64,000 nt of DNA, taken from NCBI RefSeq assembly GCF_022048975.1, contig NZ_JAKMHX010000010.1:83655-147654 (forward strand), given 5' to 3'. The notes beneath the pieces were generated by a model, which ran no database searches, was not told the DNA's origin, and worked only from the letters and a program-made list of their open reading frames with translations. Positions 9,119 to 17,437 of this stretch are shown here, in pieces. A program made the translations under genes and the position numbers. The stretch's first letter is position 1, and each line of letters opens with the position of its first letter. This stretch comes from Sporosarcina cyprini. Its GTDB lineage: Bacteria > Bacillota > Bacilli > Bacillales_A > Planococcaceae.

Positions 9119-10630
9119 TTAGTTTTCGCTCAAGTTTCTTTCCATCTTGCGCTTCCTAAGCCATGACGATAGGAACGGGAACCCGAGAGAAATGATTGTC
9201 ATGATGACTAGCGCGATCGTAATTGGCGATGCGGTGAGCATTCCGAATACATTCGGGTACGAAACCAAACTCATCCGGAAATTTTGCTCCATGTCCGAGC
9301 CGACAATAGCAGCTAAAATCAAAGGCGCAACAGGGAATTTCAACATTTTCATAACGAGTCCGATTATGCCGAAGATAATAAGGATCACGAAGTCCACCGT
9401 CGTGTAACCAAGGGTATATGTACCGATAAAGGCAAGGAGCATAATAATCGGATACAAAATACGAGGCGGCGTATCCAAAATCTTTACAAGCAAACCGACA
9501 AGCGCAATGTTTAAAATAACAAGGAAAATATTACCTACAAACATACTGTTGATGAACGTCCAAACCATATCCGGGTTGTTCTCAAATAACAATGGCCCCG
9601 GCTTCATGCCAAGCATGACGATTGCGCCAAGGATGACCGCGGTCGTGCCGGATCCTGGAATTCCCATCGTCATCATCGGGATAAAGGCACCGACGGCAGC
9701 AGCGTTATTGGAAGACTCTGGCGCAGCGAGACCTTCGACTGCCCCTTCTCCGAATTCCTCCGGCTTTTTAGAAATCTGCTTTTCCATGGAATAGCTCAGC
9801 ATGGACGCGATTGCGCCGCCAGCTCCAGGAAGAACCCCGACTACAAAGCCAAGCGGACCGTTCCGGATAATCGGCCATTTAGATCGTTTCCACTGTTCTT
9901 TCGTAATCCAAATCTTCCCGACCTTTTTCTTTTCGCCGACCGGCTTATCAATCGACAAGAAGTTATAGAGCACTTCACCAACTGCATAAATTCCGATGAT
10001 AACGACGAGGAAGTCAATACCTTCACTAAGATGTGGATTGCCCATCGTAAAACGGTAAACACCTGTCTGCAAATCGATTCCAACTGTACTGATCATGAGA
10101 CCGATCCCCATGGAAATAAAACCTTTTACCATTGCACCCTTCGCAAGGGATACAATCGCCGACAACGTAAATACCATTAAGAGGAAATACTCAGCCGGAC
10201 CAAATTTCAACGCAAACCCTGCGAGAGGCTGCGCAAGTACGATGAACCCAACAACCGCGATCATACCGCCAATAAGAGAAGCAATTGCGGATATCGCAAG
10301 CGCCTGTCCCGCCTGTCCCTTCTTCGCCATCGGGTACCCATCGAACGTCGCAGCGATCGCCGAGCCATCCCCTGGTGTATTGAGCAAAATTGAACTGCGC
10401 GATCCGCCATACATCGCTCCGTAATAAATCGCAGCCATTAGAATAAGCGCACTGGTCGGATCCATTCCGAACGTGATTGGAATCAGCAACGCGATTGCTG
10501 TTGCAGGTCCAAGGCCGGGCAGCATGCCGACGACTGTTCCTAAAAATCCACCGAGCGCAATCCAAAACAAGTTGGCTGGCTGTATGGCGGTTAAAAATCC
10601 ATCCACTATCACTTGCATATCTTGACCCAT
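9119..10630 (-). CDS. tctA: Tripartite tricarboxylate transporter large permease TctA
   Basis: A 503-residue membrane protein with about 12 segments. It shows the family signatures GxxxGMLPGLGPATAIALLIP near residue 35, GGSRSSILLNTPGDG near 75 and MTMGIPGSGTTAVILGA near 315. It is the large channel subunit of a TTT importer, working with TctB and the binding protein TctC. AGGAGG precedes ATG 10630. It lies 16 bp after tctB and 20 bp before the DASS carrier. TTT systems carry citrate, tricarballylate, aconitate and related acids; the downstream prp genes suggest a C6/C7 tricarboxylate. Confidence 0.93.
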   Translation of the reverse strand: MGQDMQVIVDGFLTAIQPANLFWIALGGFLGTVVGMLPGLGPATAIALLIPITFGMDPTSALILMAAIYYGAMYGGSRSSILLNTPGDGSAIAATFDGYPMAKKGQAGQALAISAIASLIGGMIAVVGFIVLAQPLAGFALKFGPAEYFLLMVFTLSAIVSLAKGAMVKGFISMGIGLMISTVGIDLQTGVYRFTMGNPHLSEGIDFLVVIIGIYAVGEVLYNFLSIDKPVGEKKKVGKIWITKEQWKRSKWPIIRNGPLGFVVGVLPGAGGAIASMLSYSMEKQISKKPEEFGEGAVEGLAAPESSNNAAAVGAFIPMMTMGIPGSGTTAVILGAIVMLGMKPGPLLFENNPDMVWTFINSMFVGNIFLVILNIALVGLLVKILDTPPRILYPIIMLLAFIGTYTLGYTTVDFVILIIFGIIGLVMKMLKFPVAPLILAAIVGSDMEQNFRMSLVSYPNVFGMLTASPITIALVIMTIISLGFPFLSSWLRKRKMERNLSEN

Positions 10631-10646
10631 CTTTTATCCTCCTTTC

Positions 10647-11090
10647 TTACGGTAAACTCACTTGCAGCAACGTGCCGAATGCATACCACGTCACAAATGA
10701 AAAGATAACGGCAACCAATACATTGGTAATCCACTTTTTCCGTCCGTTCAGCAAGAACAATAGTCCGCCGAGGAATAAAATGGTTGAAATCAAAAAGCCA
10801 ATACGCTCAAATACCAACGTATATAAAACCATGAGTACGAGCGATACGCCCAGGTAGAGCGGCGCTTTGCCTTCTCGAAGCCCTGCAAAATCCTTAAATG
10901 CCACACCTCTCGCCTTAAACTCCTGGAACAAATAGACGAGGCCGCCACCAATTAGAATAATGGCGATCAATACCGGAAAATACATTGGCCCATTCGGATT
11001 TCCGAGGTTCGATTTCGGCAGGTTCAAGGAAGCAATTAAAAATATGATACCGAGTACAACAGTGAACAAAGGGGTAATGAACCGTACCAT
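10647..11090 (-). CDS. tctB: Tripartite tricarboxylate transporter small permease TctB
   Basis: A 147-residue protein with four predicted membrane segments and the usual TctB pattern: a hydrophobic N-terminal helix, the MYFPVLIAIILIGGG segment, a charged cytoplasmic loop and a C-terminal helix pair. Length is typical of the family. AAAGGAGG lies 7-8 bases before ATG 11090. It lies between tctC and tctA, separated from tctC by an attenuator-like hairpin, which would keep binding-protein mRNA in excess over permease mRNA. Confidence 0.88.
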   Translation of the reverse strand: MVRFITPLFTVVLGIIFLIASLNLPKSNLGNPNGPMYFPVLIAIILIGGGLVYLFQEFKARGVAFKDFAGLREGKAPLYLGVSLVLMVLYTLVFERIGFLISTILFLGGLLFLLNGRKKWITNVLVAVIFSFVTWYAFGTLLQVSLP

Positions 11091-11120
11091 TTTCGCTTTC
11101 CTCCTTTGGAAGATGAATTA

Positions 11121-11148
11121 AAAAAGGGAGCCCGCAAAAGCGGGACTC
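11121..11148 (-). terminator. Intra-operon hairpin between tctC and tctB
   Basis: On the minus strand GAGTCCCGC pairs with GCGGGCTC around a TTTT loop and is followed by a six-T run. It lies 14 bp beyond the tctC stop and before the tctB ribosome binding site. It is probably a leaky terminator that raises the binding protein relative to the permeases. Confidence 0.6.
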
Positions 11149-11162
11149 AACCTCATGCAAGC

Positions 11163-12140
11163 TTACTTTTTCAAGCCAGATTCTTCGATCAAATTCTGGT
11201 ACATCGTTGTTTGCTCCGCAAGGAAAGCTTTTGTATCGGCGCTGTCCTTATAGAAATCTTCCCAACCGTTATTTTCAAGCAATTCTTTCCAAGCATCTGT
11301 CTTCACCATTTCAGAAAGGGCTTCATCCCAATAAGCAATTTGCTCTTCCGTCATGTCTGGCGGTCCAAGAATTCCTCGCCAGTGAGGGAATACCATATCG
11401 ACACCCTGCTCTTTCCATGTAGGAACGTCAGGAAGCTCTTCCAACCGCTCATCAGAAGTGACTGCCAACACTTTAAATTTCTTTGCAATATGCTGCTCCG
11501 AAGATTCCGATACAGCCATTGTCGCTGCATCGACATGTCCGCCTAGCAAACTCGTAACGACGTCACCGCCGCTCTCATATACGAGGAAGTTCAACTTCGT
11601 CACATCAACGCCATACGTCTTTGCAGCTTGCACAAACGATAAGTGGTCATTGTTTCCAAGACCCGGTGCAATACCGATTTTCACAGATGAAGGATCTTTC
11701 TTGAGTTGCTCCATAAGCGCCTTGGCATCCTGATAAGGCGAATCATTCGGCACCGCAACTGAAATCCATTCAGTCGTCAACGTCGCAATCGGAGTGAAAT
11801 TTTCATAAGTCAAATCACTTTGGCCTAATAGATTATTCGTAACCAACAAACTAGAGTCGATCGCAAGTGTATGAGCATCTTTTTTCGATAGATATTGCCA
11901 GCCCACTTCACCGCTTCCGCCCGGCTTATTGACGACCGTCATGCTTTGGTCAACAATTTTCTCTTCCTTTAAGATCTTTTGGATTGCACGAGCAGTGGCA
12001 TCCCATCCGCCACCTGGTGTTGCAGGAGCTACAAATTCAATATTCTTCTTTGGAAACTTATCGCCATCACTGTTGGCGGATGAACAAGCACCCAACACCA
12101 AAAGTAAGGACATTCCTAAAAACAAAAGCGTTTTCTTCAT
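11163..12140 (-). CDS. tctC: Tricarboxylate-binding lipoprotein TctC
   Basis: A 325-residue extracytoplasmic solute receptor of the TctC/Bug family. The N-terminus MKKTLLFLGMSLLLVLGAC is a lipoprotein signal peptide with lipobox LGAC, so it is lipid-anchored on the outer face of the membrane. The family ligand-loop sequence APATPGGGWDATAR is near residue 37, and the second lobe includes DVVTSLLGGHVDAA. ATG 12140 is preferred over the upstream ATG 12176 because it has GGGAGAGG and begins the signal peptide. First gene of the tct-prp operon, behind a cre box. In Bugs the conserved loops contact carboxylate ligands. Confidence 0.92.
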   Translation of the reverse strand: MKKTLLFLGMSLLLVLGACSSANSDGDKFPKKNIEFVAPATPGGGWDATARAIQKILKEEKIVDQSMTVVNKPGGSGEVGWQYLSKKDAHTLAIDSSLLVTNNLLGQSDLTYENFTPIATLTTEWISVAVPNDSPYQDAKALMEQLKKDPSSVKIGIAPGLGNNDHLSFVQAAKTYGVDVTKLNFLVYESGGDVVTSLLGGHVDAATMAVSESSEQHIAKKFKVLAVTSDERLEELPDVPTWKEQGVDMVFPHWRGILGPPDMTEEQIAYWDEALSEMVKTDAWKELLENNGWEDFYKDSADTKAFLAEQTTMYQNLIEESGLKK

Positions 12141-12197
12141 GAAATCCTCTCCCAACTTAAAAGTCTCTTTGTTCATAATACATTTTCATTTTTGTCT

Positions 12198-12211
12198 TGT
12201 AACCGTTTACA
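12198..12211. promoter_or_regulatory. CcpA catabolite-responsive element (cre)
   Basis: TGTAACCGTTTACA fits the cre consensus (TGWAANCGNTNWCA, read on the opposite strand as TGTAAACGGTTACA). It is near-palindromic and lies 58 bp upstream of the tctC start codon. It implies glucose repression of the whole tctCBA-DASS-prpBF-acnD operon. Two TGAACAAAA repeats just upstream (minus strand, about 12240-12262) could be the response-regulator target. Confidence 0.7.
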
Positions 12212-12262
12212 AATTTAAGTCTATTAAATTTTTTTAATTAATTTTGTTCATTTTGTTCACGC

Positions 12263-12287
12263 AAAAAAAGCATCTTCTCAGATGCTT
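12263..12287 (-). terminator. Terminator after the citT-like regulator
   Basis: On the minus strand AAGCATCT pairs with AGATGCTT (12268-12275 with 12280-12287), then seven T. It lies about 200 bp beyond the regulator stop. I see nothing else in 12300-12489. Confidence 0.6.
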
Positions 12288-12489
12288 CCAGACAGTAGAG
12301 AAAGATGGGTAGACGTGCTGACAAATTGGCAGGTAGCGCAACTATGCTTTCCAAGTAATTGGCTCCCACTCTGCAAAGTCAGCTTAAAATGGCATTCAAC
12401 TTTGCAAGAGCTCTTCTATGTGTTAAATAAAACCGCAAAGTACTGACTTCTCATATTTATTCCAAGCTCGAAGCCATCTTCTTTTATCC

Positions 12490-13164
12490 TCATAAAGAAA
12501 AATACTTTCTCTCCGGCCTACCAACAATGCCATACTCCAATTCGGCGCGTAGCTCCCCTTTGGAAACTAGATATTCCAAGTAACGCCTGGCGGTTGTCCT
12601 AGAAGCACCGAGCTGTTCCCCGACTTCTTCTGCTGTCATCCCTTCCGGCAAGTACGCACAAATTTGCTGGACTTTTTCTAACGTCAGAGGATTAACTCCT
12701 TTTGGCAAATCGATGCTCTCCGTTTTTTGAAAATCAGGCCGTCCAAATAGCAAATCAATGGACGACTGATCTTCAATCTCTCCATTTAGAATCATTTCAC
12801 GTCTTTTCATATATTGTTCAATCACGGCCTTCAATTTGCACAACTCAATCGGTTTCACTAAATAATGAAAGGCTCCTGCCGCCATGCTACTTGCAACCAA
12901 TTCTCGTTCCCTTGCAGCCGTGATCATAATAAAATCCGTGCTCGGATATTTATATTTCACCTCACGAATCAACTCCGTCCCGAGTTGGTCAGGCATATAT
13001 ATGTCGAGTACGATTAAATCGACAGGCATTTTCTCGAGAAATTCCCATGCCTCTTTCGCACGGAGTGCCTGGCCGACAACCGTGATACCTTCTATTCTTT
13101 CCAGCAGCTGCTGATGAATGCCGGCAATCCGATAATCATCTTCTACTATCAGTACATTAATCAT
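12490..13164 (-). CDS. CitT/DctR-family response regulator
   Basis: A 224-residue response regulator. The receiver domain (1-120) has acidic pocket ED at 8-9, phospho-acceptor Asp in LIVLDIYMP (about 54) and Lys in YLVKPIE (about 103). The C-terminal helix-turn-helix (EEVGEQLGASRTTARRYLEYL) is the type found in CitT, DctR, DcuR and MalR, regulators of di- and tricarboxylate uptake. It overlaps the kinase gene by 8 bp and lies upstream of tctC in the same direction, so tct-prp is the obvious target. Confidence 0.88.
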   Translation of the reverse strand: MINVLIVEDDYRIAGIHQQLLERIEGITVVGQALRAKEAWEFLEKMPVDLIVLDIYMPDQLGTELIREVKYKYPSTDFIMITAARERELVASSMAAGAFHYLVKPIELCKLKAVIEQYMKRREMILNGEIEDQSSIDLLFGRPDFQKTESIDLPKGVNPLTLEKVQQICAYLPEGMTAEEVGEQLGASRTTARRYLEYLVSKGELRAELEYGIVGRPERKYFSL

Positions 13165-14761
13165 TCTGTTCTTCCCCCACGTTTCCCCGTTTTGGTATAT
13201 AGACGGTGAACACCGCCCCTTCCTCAGAACTCACTTGAATATCTCCCCCAAGATCCTTTACGATCCGTTTGACATTCCAAAGTCCGAATCCACGGTTCAA
13301 CTCGTTCTTCGTTGAGTAACCTTGGTTAAAAAGCTCATCCTCCTTGTCCGGCGGGATCCCTCTACCGTTGTCGGACACTTCAAAGATAATGTAGTCGCCA
13401 AGGTCTATGGTAAAGAATGTAACACGGCCATCAGTCTGTCCGGCCGTCTCTTCTAAAGCATTGTCAATTAAGTTGCCAAGCACTGTCGTCAAAGCACCGG
13501 GACTAATAAATTCCGGAAGTGGTTCCAAACTGCTGTTTTCATCTATTTCGAAACTAACTTTCCACTCAGACGCCTTGCCCAGCTTCCCAAACAGAATCGC
13601 CTGCACATTCGTATCTATCAAGTTCTCTAATATAAATTGGCTCGTATGATCATTTATTTCCATTTCCTTCTGTATGGTGCAAATGGCTTCTTCATATTTC
13701 CCCAGCTGCATCAGCCCTGATATCAAATACAGTTTATTTGTAAATTCATGAGTCTGGGCACGCAAGTCATCGGAATACTTCCTTACCTCGTATAGCGTAT
13801 TGACGACCTCCATGATCTCCGTCTTGTCCCGCACGGTGTAGACAGCTCCCCTGACATTCTCATGCAGCTGCATCGGACTCACTTGAACAATTAATTTATT
13901 ATCGTTGTAATTCATTTCAAGTGTTCTGTTGACTGCCGTACCATCATGGTTCAATGGAGAGGGGAAATCAGGAAAGACTTCTGACACTTGCTTCCCCTTA
14001 ATTTCATTCGATACACCAAGTATCCTCTTTGCAGCCGTATTGACAATGGTCATCTCGCCATTTCGATTTACCGCGATAATACCTTCATCAATAGAAGCCA
14101 AAATGGCTTTTCGTTCCATATAAAACTTTGCAATATCCTCCGGCTCCAAACCGAATGTATCTTTTCGGATGCTTCTTGCCAGCAGCAAGCTCAGCAAAAT
14201 GCCGAGCGCTAAAATAAACAGGGAGAAATATAACAATTTGAACGATCGTTCATACACGATTTCACGCAGATCCGAAAGCAAATAACCTACAGTAACTACG
14301 CCGATGATCTGCTTTTGCTCATTATAAATCGGGGCTTTGCTTACGACAGACGGACCAATAATTTCACTGGACTCCATAGAATAATTCGCTCCGAATACAA
14401 TCGCCTTGAACCCGTCATCAAACTCTTCCTCCCTCCCAATCTTCTCTAGCTGAGGAGAGGCCAGCACTTCGCCTGCCTTATTATGTATAACAATGAACGT
14501 TGCATCAATTTGTGCTTCGTAGTAGGTGATCAGCGCTTGCAGCTCTGACAATTTGTATTCACTATCACTGTGGATCACTCCGTCCTGTACAGCATCCATA
14601 AAGGAAAGCATCTTGGCCGACTGAAGACCGACCACTTTACTACGGTCCATTAAATTTAAGTAATCCAAGACCAGAAACAAAGAGAGCATGAGTAATATGA
14701 TAAACGACAGCAGTGAAATGACAGCAAGCAGTATTTTTCTTTGTAATTTGCTTTTAAACAC
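13157..14761 (-). CDS. CitA/DcuS-family sensor histidine kinase
   Basis: A 534-residue membrane kinase. TM1 is at 10-32, followed by an extracytoplasmic PAS-type sensor domain (about 35-170), TM2 at about 176-195 and a cytoplasmic PAS (about 215-320). The family's H-box is QTHEFTNKLYLISGLMQLG, with the histidine in THEF. ATPase boxes DNALEET, DNGRGIPP and GFGLWNVKRIV follow. CitA/DcuS/CitS kinases sense citrate or C4-dicarboxylates directly with the external PAS. It starts with GTG at 14761 behind a weak GGAAGTGA. Together with the overlapping regulator it probably detects the tricarboxylate imported by TctABC. Confidence 0.88.
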   Translation of the reverse strand: MFKSKLQRKILLAVISLLSFIILLMLSLFLVLDYLNLMDRSKVVGLQSAKMLSFMDAVQDGVIHSDSEYKLSELQALITYYEAQIDATFIVIHNKAGEVLASPQLEKIGREEEFDDGFKAIVFGANYSMESSEIIGPSVVSKAPIYNEQKQIIGVVTVGYLLSDLREIVYERSFKLLYFSLFILALGILLSLLLARSIRKDTFGLEPEDIAKFYMERKAILASIDEGIIAVNRNGEMTIVNTAAKRILGVSNEIKGKQVSEVFPDFPSPLNHDGTAVNRTLEMNYNDNKLIVQVSPMQLHENVRGAVYTVRDKTEIMEVVNTLYEVRKYSDDLRAQTHEFTNKLYLISGLMQLGKYEEAICTIQKEMEINDHTSQFILENLIDTNVQAILFGKLGKASEWKVSFEIDENSSLEPLPEFISPGALTTVLGNLIDNALEETAGQTDGRVTFFTIDLGDYIIFEVSDNGRGIPPDKEDELFNQGYSTKNELNRGFGLWNVKRIVKDLGGDIQVSSEEGAVFTVYIPKRGNVGEEQND

Positions 14762-14954
14762 TCAATCACTTCCAGAATAGATTGACTTTAGTATAACGCT
14801 TTTCCTAGAGAGGTGATAGACGATTCTTCCTTCCTTGTTACCGCCCATAGGTTCGGCAGCTAATATTCAACGAGAACGGCAGTTTTATCTACTTTATTTT
14901 CCTTAATAGATTTATCATTCCGCCCCAATTGAACCGACATGAAATAAATGTGAT

Positions 14955-14988
14955 AAGAAAAGCTCCAGGGGAAATCATCCCTGGAGCT
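14955..14988 (-). terminator. Terminator after the NhaC gene
   Basis: Perfect 10-bp stem AGCTCCAGGG (14961-14970) with CCCTGGAGCT (14979-14988). On the minus strand a T-rich stretch follows it. Confidence 0.8.
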
Positions 14989-14999
14989 TCGGTTTCGTT

Positions 15000-16523
15000 T
15001 TATGCACTTGCCTTCGCTTCGGTCGGCATCGCCTTTCTCTTCGACAGTAAGAAGACTGCGATCACAAGCAGAGCAACCGTCAGCAGCAATGTATAAACAC
15101 TGCCCGTAATGCCCGCCACCAGGAAGCCGATAAACGCGACAGACGCATTTAGCAAAGCATAAGGAAATTGAGTTTTGACGTGATCGATATGATCAGCCCC
15201 CGCCCCAGTGGACGATAGGATCGTCGTGTCTGAAATAGGCGAGCAGTGATCGCCGAAAATACCGCCCGATAAAACAGCGCCTATGCAAACAAGCAGTTGG
15301 GCATCGAGCGACACCGCCATCGGGATCGCAATCGGCAGCATGATAGCGAAAGTTCCCCAAGACGTGCCCGAAGCGAGTGCCATGACCGCCCCGACAACAA
15401 ACAGGATAGCCGGGATGATGAATGCCGGCACATTGCCTTTCATCACTTCAACGATGAAAGCCGCCGTTCCCATTTCCGCAATGACCTTGCCAAGAGACCA
15501 TGCCAGAACAAGCGTCGCTGCGACATATACCATCTTCTGCATACCCGTTGTATAAATATCAAAAATCTCATTAAACTTTTTCACCTTATACACAATCATC
15601 AGAATGATAATGGTAATGGCTGCGAACAAATACGCTGTGCTGAGTGCCACACGGAAATCACCGCCCGGCACTGGAGTAACTGGAAAACCTTTAGAGATCA
15701 GCAGGCCGAATAAAGTGACGAAAAGCACAAGCAAAGGAAGCCAAATGAGGATGGCACGGCTGCCGTTCGTGTATTCCGTCATCTCCTCCGCTTTCCGCAA
15801 CGGCTTTGATTCCGGCCAATAAAGCTGGCCAGTCTGGCGCACCCGATTTTCCGCTTTCGCCATTGGACCAAAATCCAGCTTCGTAAATGCGATCAATGGC
15901 ACAAGAAGCACGGTCAAAATCGCATAGAATTGAAACGGAATGACGTGGATCAACGTGCTGAACTCCGAATCCGCAATGTTCAATTTATCGAATTCAGCAC
16001 GGATCAGCCCCATTATATAGACGCCCCATCCGATGAAAGGAATGAGCACCGCAACTGGAGAAGCTGTCGAATCAATAATCCAGGCCAGCTTTTCCCTGGA
16101 CACTTTCACCTTATCAAAAATCTTTTCAAACACCGGACCGACGATGAGCGGTGTGCCGAGATCCGAGAAAAAGATGAGGATCCCCCCGAACCAAGCCGAT
16201 ACTTGAGCGCTTGCGCGTGTTTTTATGTATTTTGCAGAGGATGCCGCCAATGCCGCGCCGCCTCCCGATTTTTCCATCAGGGCAACGAAACCGCCGATGA
16301 AAAATAATAGTACGAGTACAGCCGCATTATAGCCATCCGTCAGCTGTGGGAATAAATAATCCCCAATCATGCCTGTCGTAGCGGTCAACGGGTTCCCGCC
16401 TACAAGCAGAAGAATGCCGACAAACACACCAGAAAATAAAGAAATAATAACGTTTTTCGTTAGAATAGCCAAGATGACGGCTACAAGTGGCGGAATTAAG
16501 GAGAGTAAACCCATATGTTCCAT
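15000..16523 (-). CDS. NhaC-family Na+/H+ antiporter
   Basis: A 507-residue membrane protein with about 12 segments. Conserved NhaC features include FFSDLGTPLIVGPVFEKI, SPVAVLIPFIGWG, LASGTSWGTFAIMLPIAIP and GGIFGDHCSPISDTT, the last being diagnostic for the NhaC/YuiF group of ion antiporters. Some NhaC paralogues (MleN) exchange malate and lactate with Na+/H+. ATG 16523 is taken as start because AAAGGAG sits 8 bases upstream; an upstream TTG would overlap that site. It is a single gene with its own terminator. Confidence 0.85.
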   Translation of the reverse strand: MEHMGLLSLIPPLVAVILAILTKNVIISLFSGVFVGILLLVGGNPLTATTGMIGDYLFPQLTDGYNAAVLVLLFFIGGFVALMEKSGGGAALAASSAKYIKTRASAQVSAWFGGILIFFSDLGTPLIVGPVFEKIFDKVKVSREKLAWIIDSTASPVAVLIPFIGWGVYIMGLIRAEFDKLNIADSEFSTLIHVIPFQFYAILTVLLVPLIAFTKLDFGPMAKAENRVRQTGQLYWPESKPLRKAEEMTEYTNGSRAILIWLPLLVLFVTLFGLLISKGFPVTPVPGGDFRVALSTAYLFAAITIIILMIVYKVKKFNEIFDIYTTGMQKMVYVAATLVLAWSLGKVIAEMGTAAFIVEVMKGNVPAFIIPAILFVVGAVMALASGTSWGTFAIMLPIAIPMAVSLDAQLLVCIGAVLSGGIFGDHCSPISDTTILSSTGAGADHIDHVKTQFPYALLNASVAFIGFLVAGITGSVYTLLLTVALLVIAVFLLSKRKAMPTEAKASA

Positions 16524-16612
16524 GCCCTTCACTCCTTTCAATGTAATACTGAATAATTATACATATTATAATATAAAAATACAATATGCTTTCTTTCAGA
16601 AACTTTCACACA

Positions 16613-16636
16613 AAAAAGCCACCAGTTGGCGGCTTT
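16613..16636 (-). terminator. Terminator after the 183-aa membrane protein
   Basis: On the minus strand AGCCGCC and GGTGGCT form a stem with one mismatch around AACT, followed by six T. Confidence 0.65.
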
Positions 16637-16647
16637 TGACGAACGAA

Positions 16648-17199
16648 TTATCTTCTTTGATATTCTATGTCATTCTTTGTCAGTTTCTCTCTAATCGCAT
16701 TATGCAGTCGCCGGACGTGCTCGGTCTCCGGCAGCGACATCACATCTCCGTCTTTAAAATGGAAATCGAACTTTGGGAAACCTCCTTCTTTCGGGAATTC
16801 CCGGTATGTCACAACTTCCACCTCACTCCATGGATACCGTTTTTCAGACGCAAACAATCCACGCTTAAAGGATACATCATCCGTTGCCACACCCACATAA
16901 TGCTGGGTCCCTTCGGCCATGAATAAAATGAATAATAACACACCGACCGCACTAATCCACTTTGAAGTTTTATTTAGGCGCAATAAAAATAGTATGAAAC
17001 AAGCAATGAATAAGAACAGCAGGCCGATTCCGTAGAATAAATAGGATTTCGCAGGCGCAAGCACCACCCAAGAATCTGGTACTCCATGCATGGAAATGGC
17101 GATAAATATAGGGGCCGCTAGTAGAAATACGGGTGATAACAGAAAAACTCCGAACGTAATAGCCATCATTACATGGCGGGGCTCATTCTGATCCAACAT
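16648..17199 (-). CDS. Membrane protein with PH-like C-terminal domain
   Basis: A 183-residue hypothetical protein. Three or four hydrophobic segments occupy 10-100. A soluble C-terminal part (about 105-183) follows, with a beta-rich pattern (DVSFKRGLFASEKRYPWSEVEVV) like bacterial PH/YcxB-type domains. GGAGGTGAGG precedes ATG 17199. It is monocistronic. I do not recognise a function. Confidence 0.7.
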   Translation of the reverse strand: MLDQNEPRHVMMAITFGVFLLSPVFLLAAPIFIAISMHGVPDSWVVLAPAKSYLFYGIGLLFLFIACFILFLLRLNKTSKWISAVGVLLFILFMAEGTQHYVGVATDDVSFKRGLFASEKRYPWSEVEVVTYREFPKEGGFPKFDFHFKDGDVMSLPETEHVRRLHNAIREKLTKNDIEYQRR

Positions 17200-17378
17200 A
17201 TCCTCACCTCCCTGTAATTTACGGATGAGAAGTGAAATAGTTACAATTAATTTTAAATTTAATTAATTTCACAGGAAGATCGTATCTTCGAAAAATGGGC
17301 AGTTATTTTACATCGCAAGTCGTCAATTGACCAAGTACTACAGCCGTTTTTCGATTTCTTCCAAAGAGTCCCAAACCC

Positions 17379-17406
17379 TTGATTTCTATTGAATTAGGAA
17401 TACAAT
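17379..17406 (+). promoter_or_regulatory. Sigma-A promoter for yedE-tusA
   Basis: TTGATT (17379-17384) and TACAAT (17401-17406) with a 16-bp spacer, about 32 bp before the yedE start. Confidence 0.5.
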
Positions 17407-17437
17407 AGAAAAGTAATTTACGGAAGGGACCCACAAC

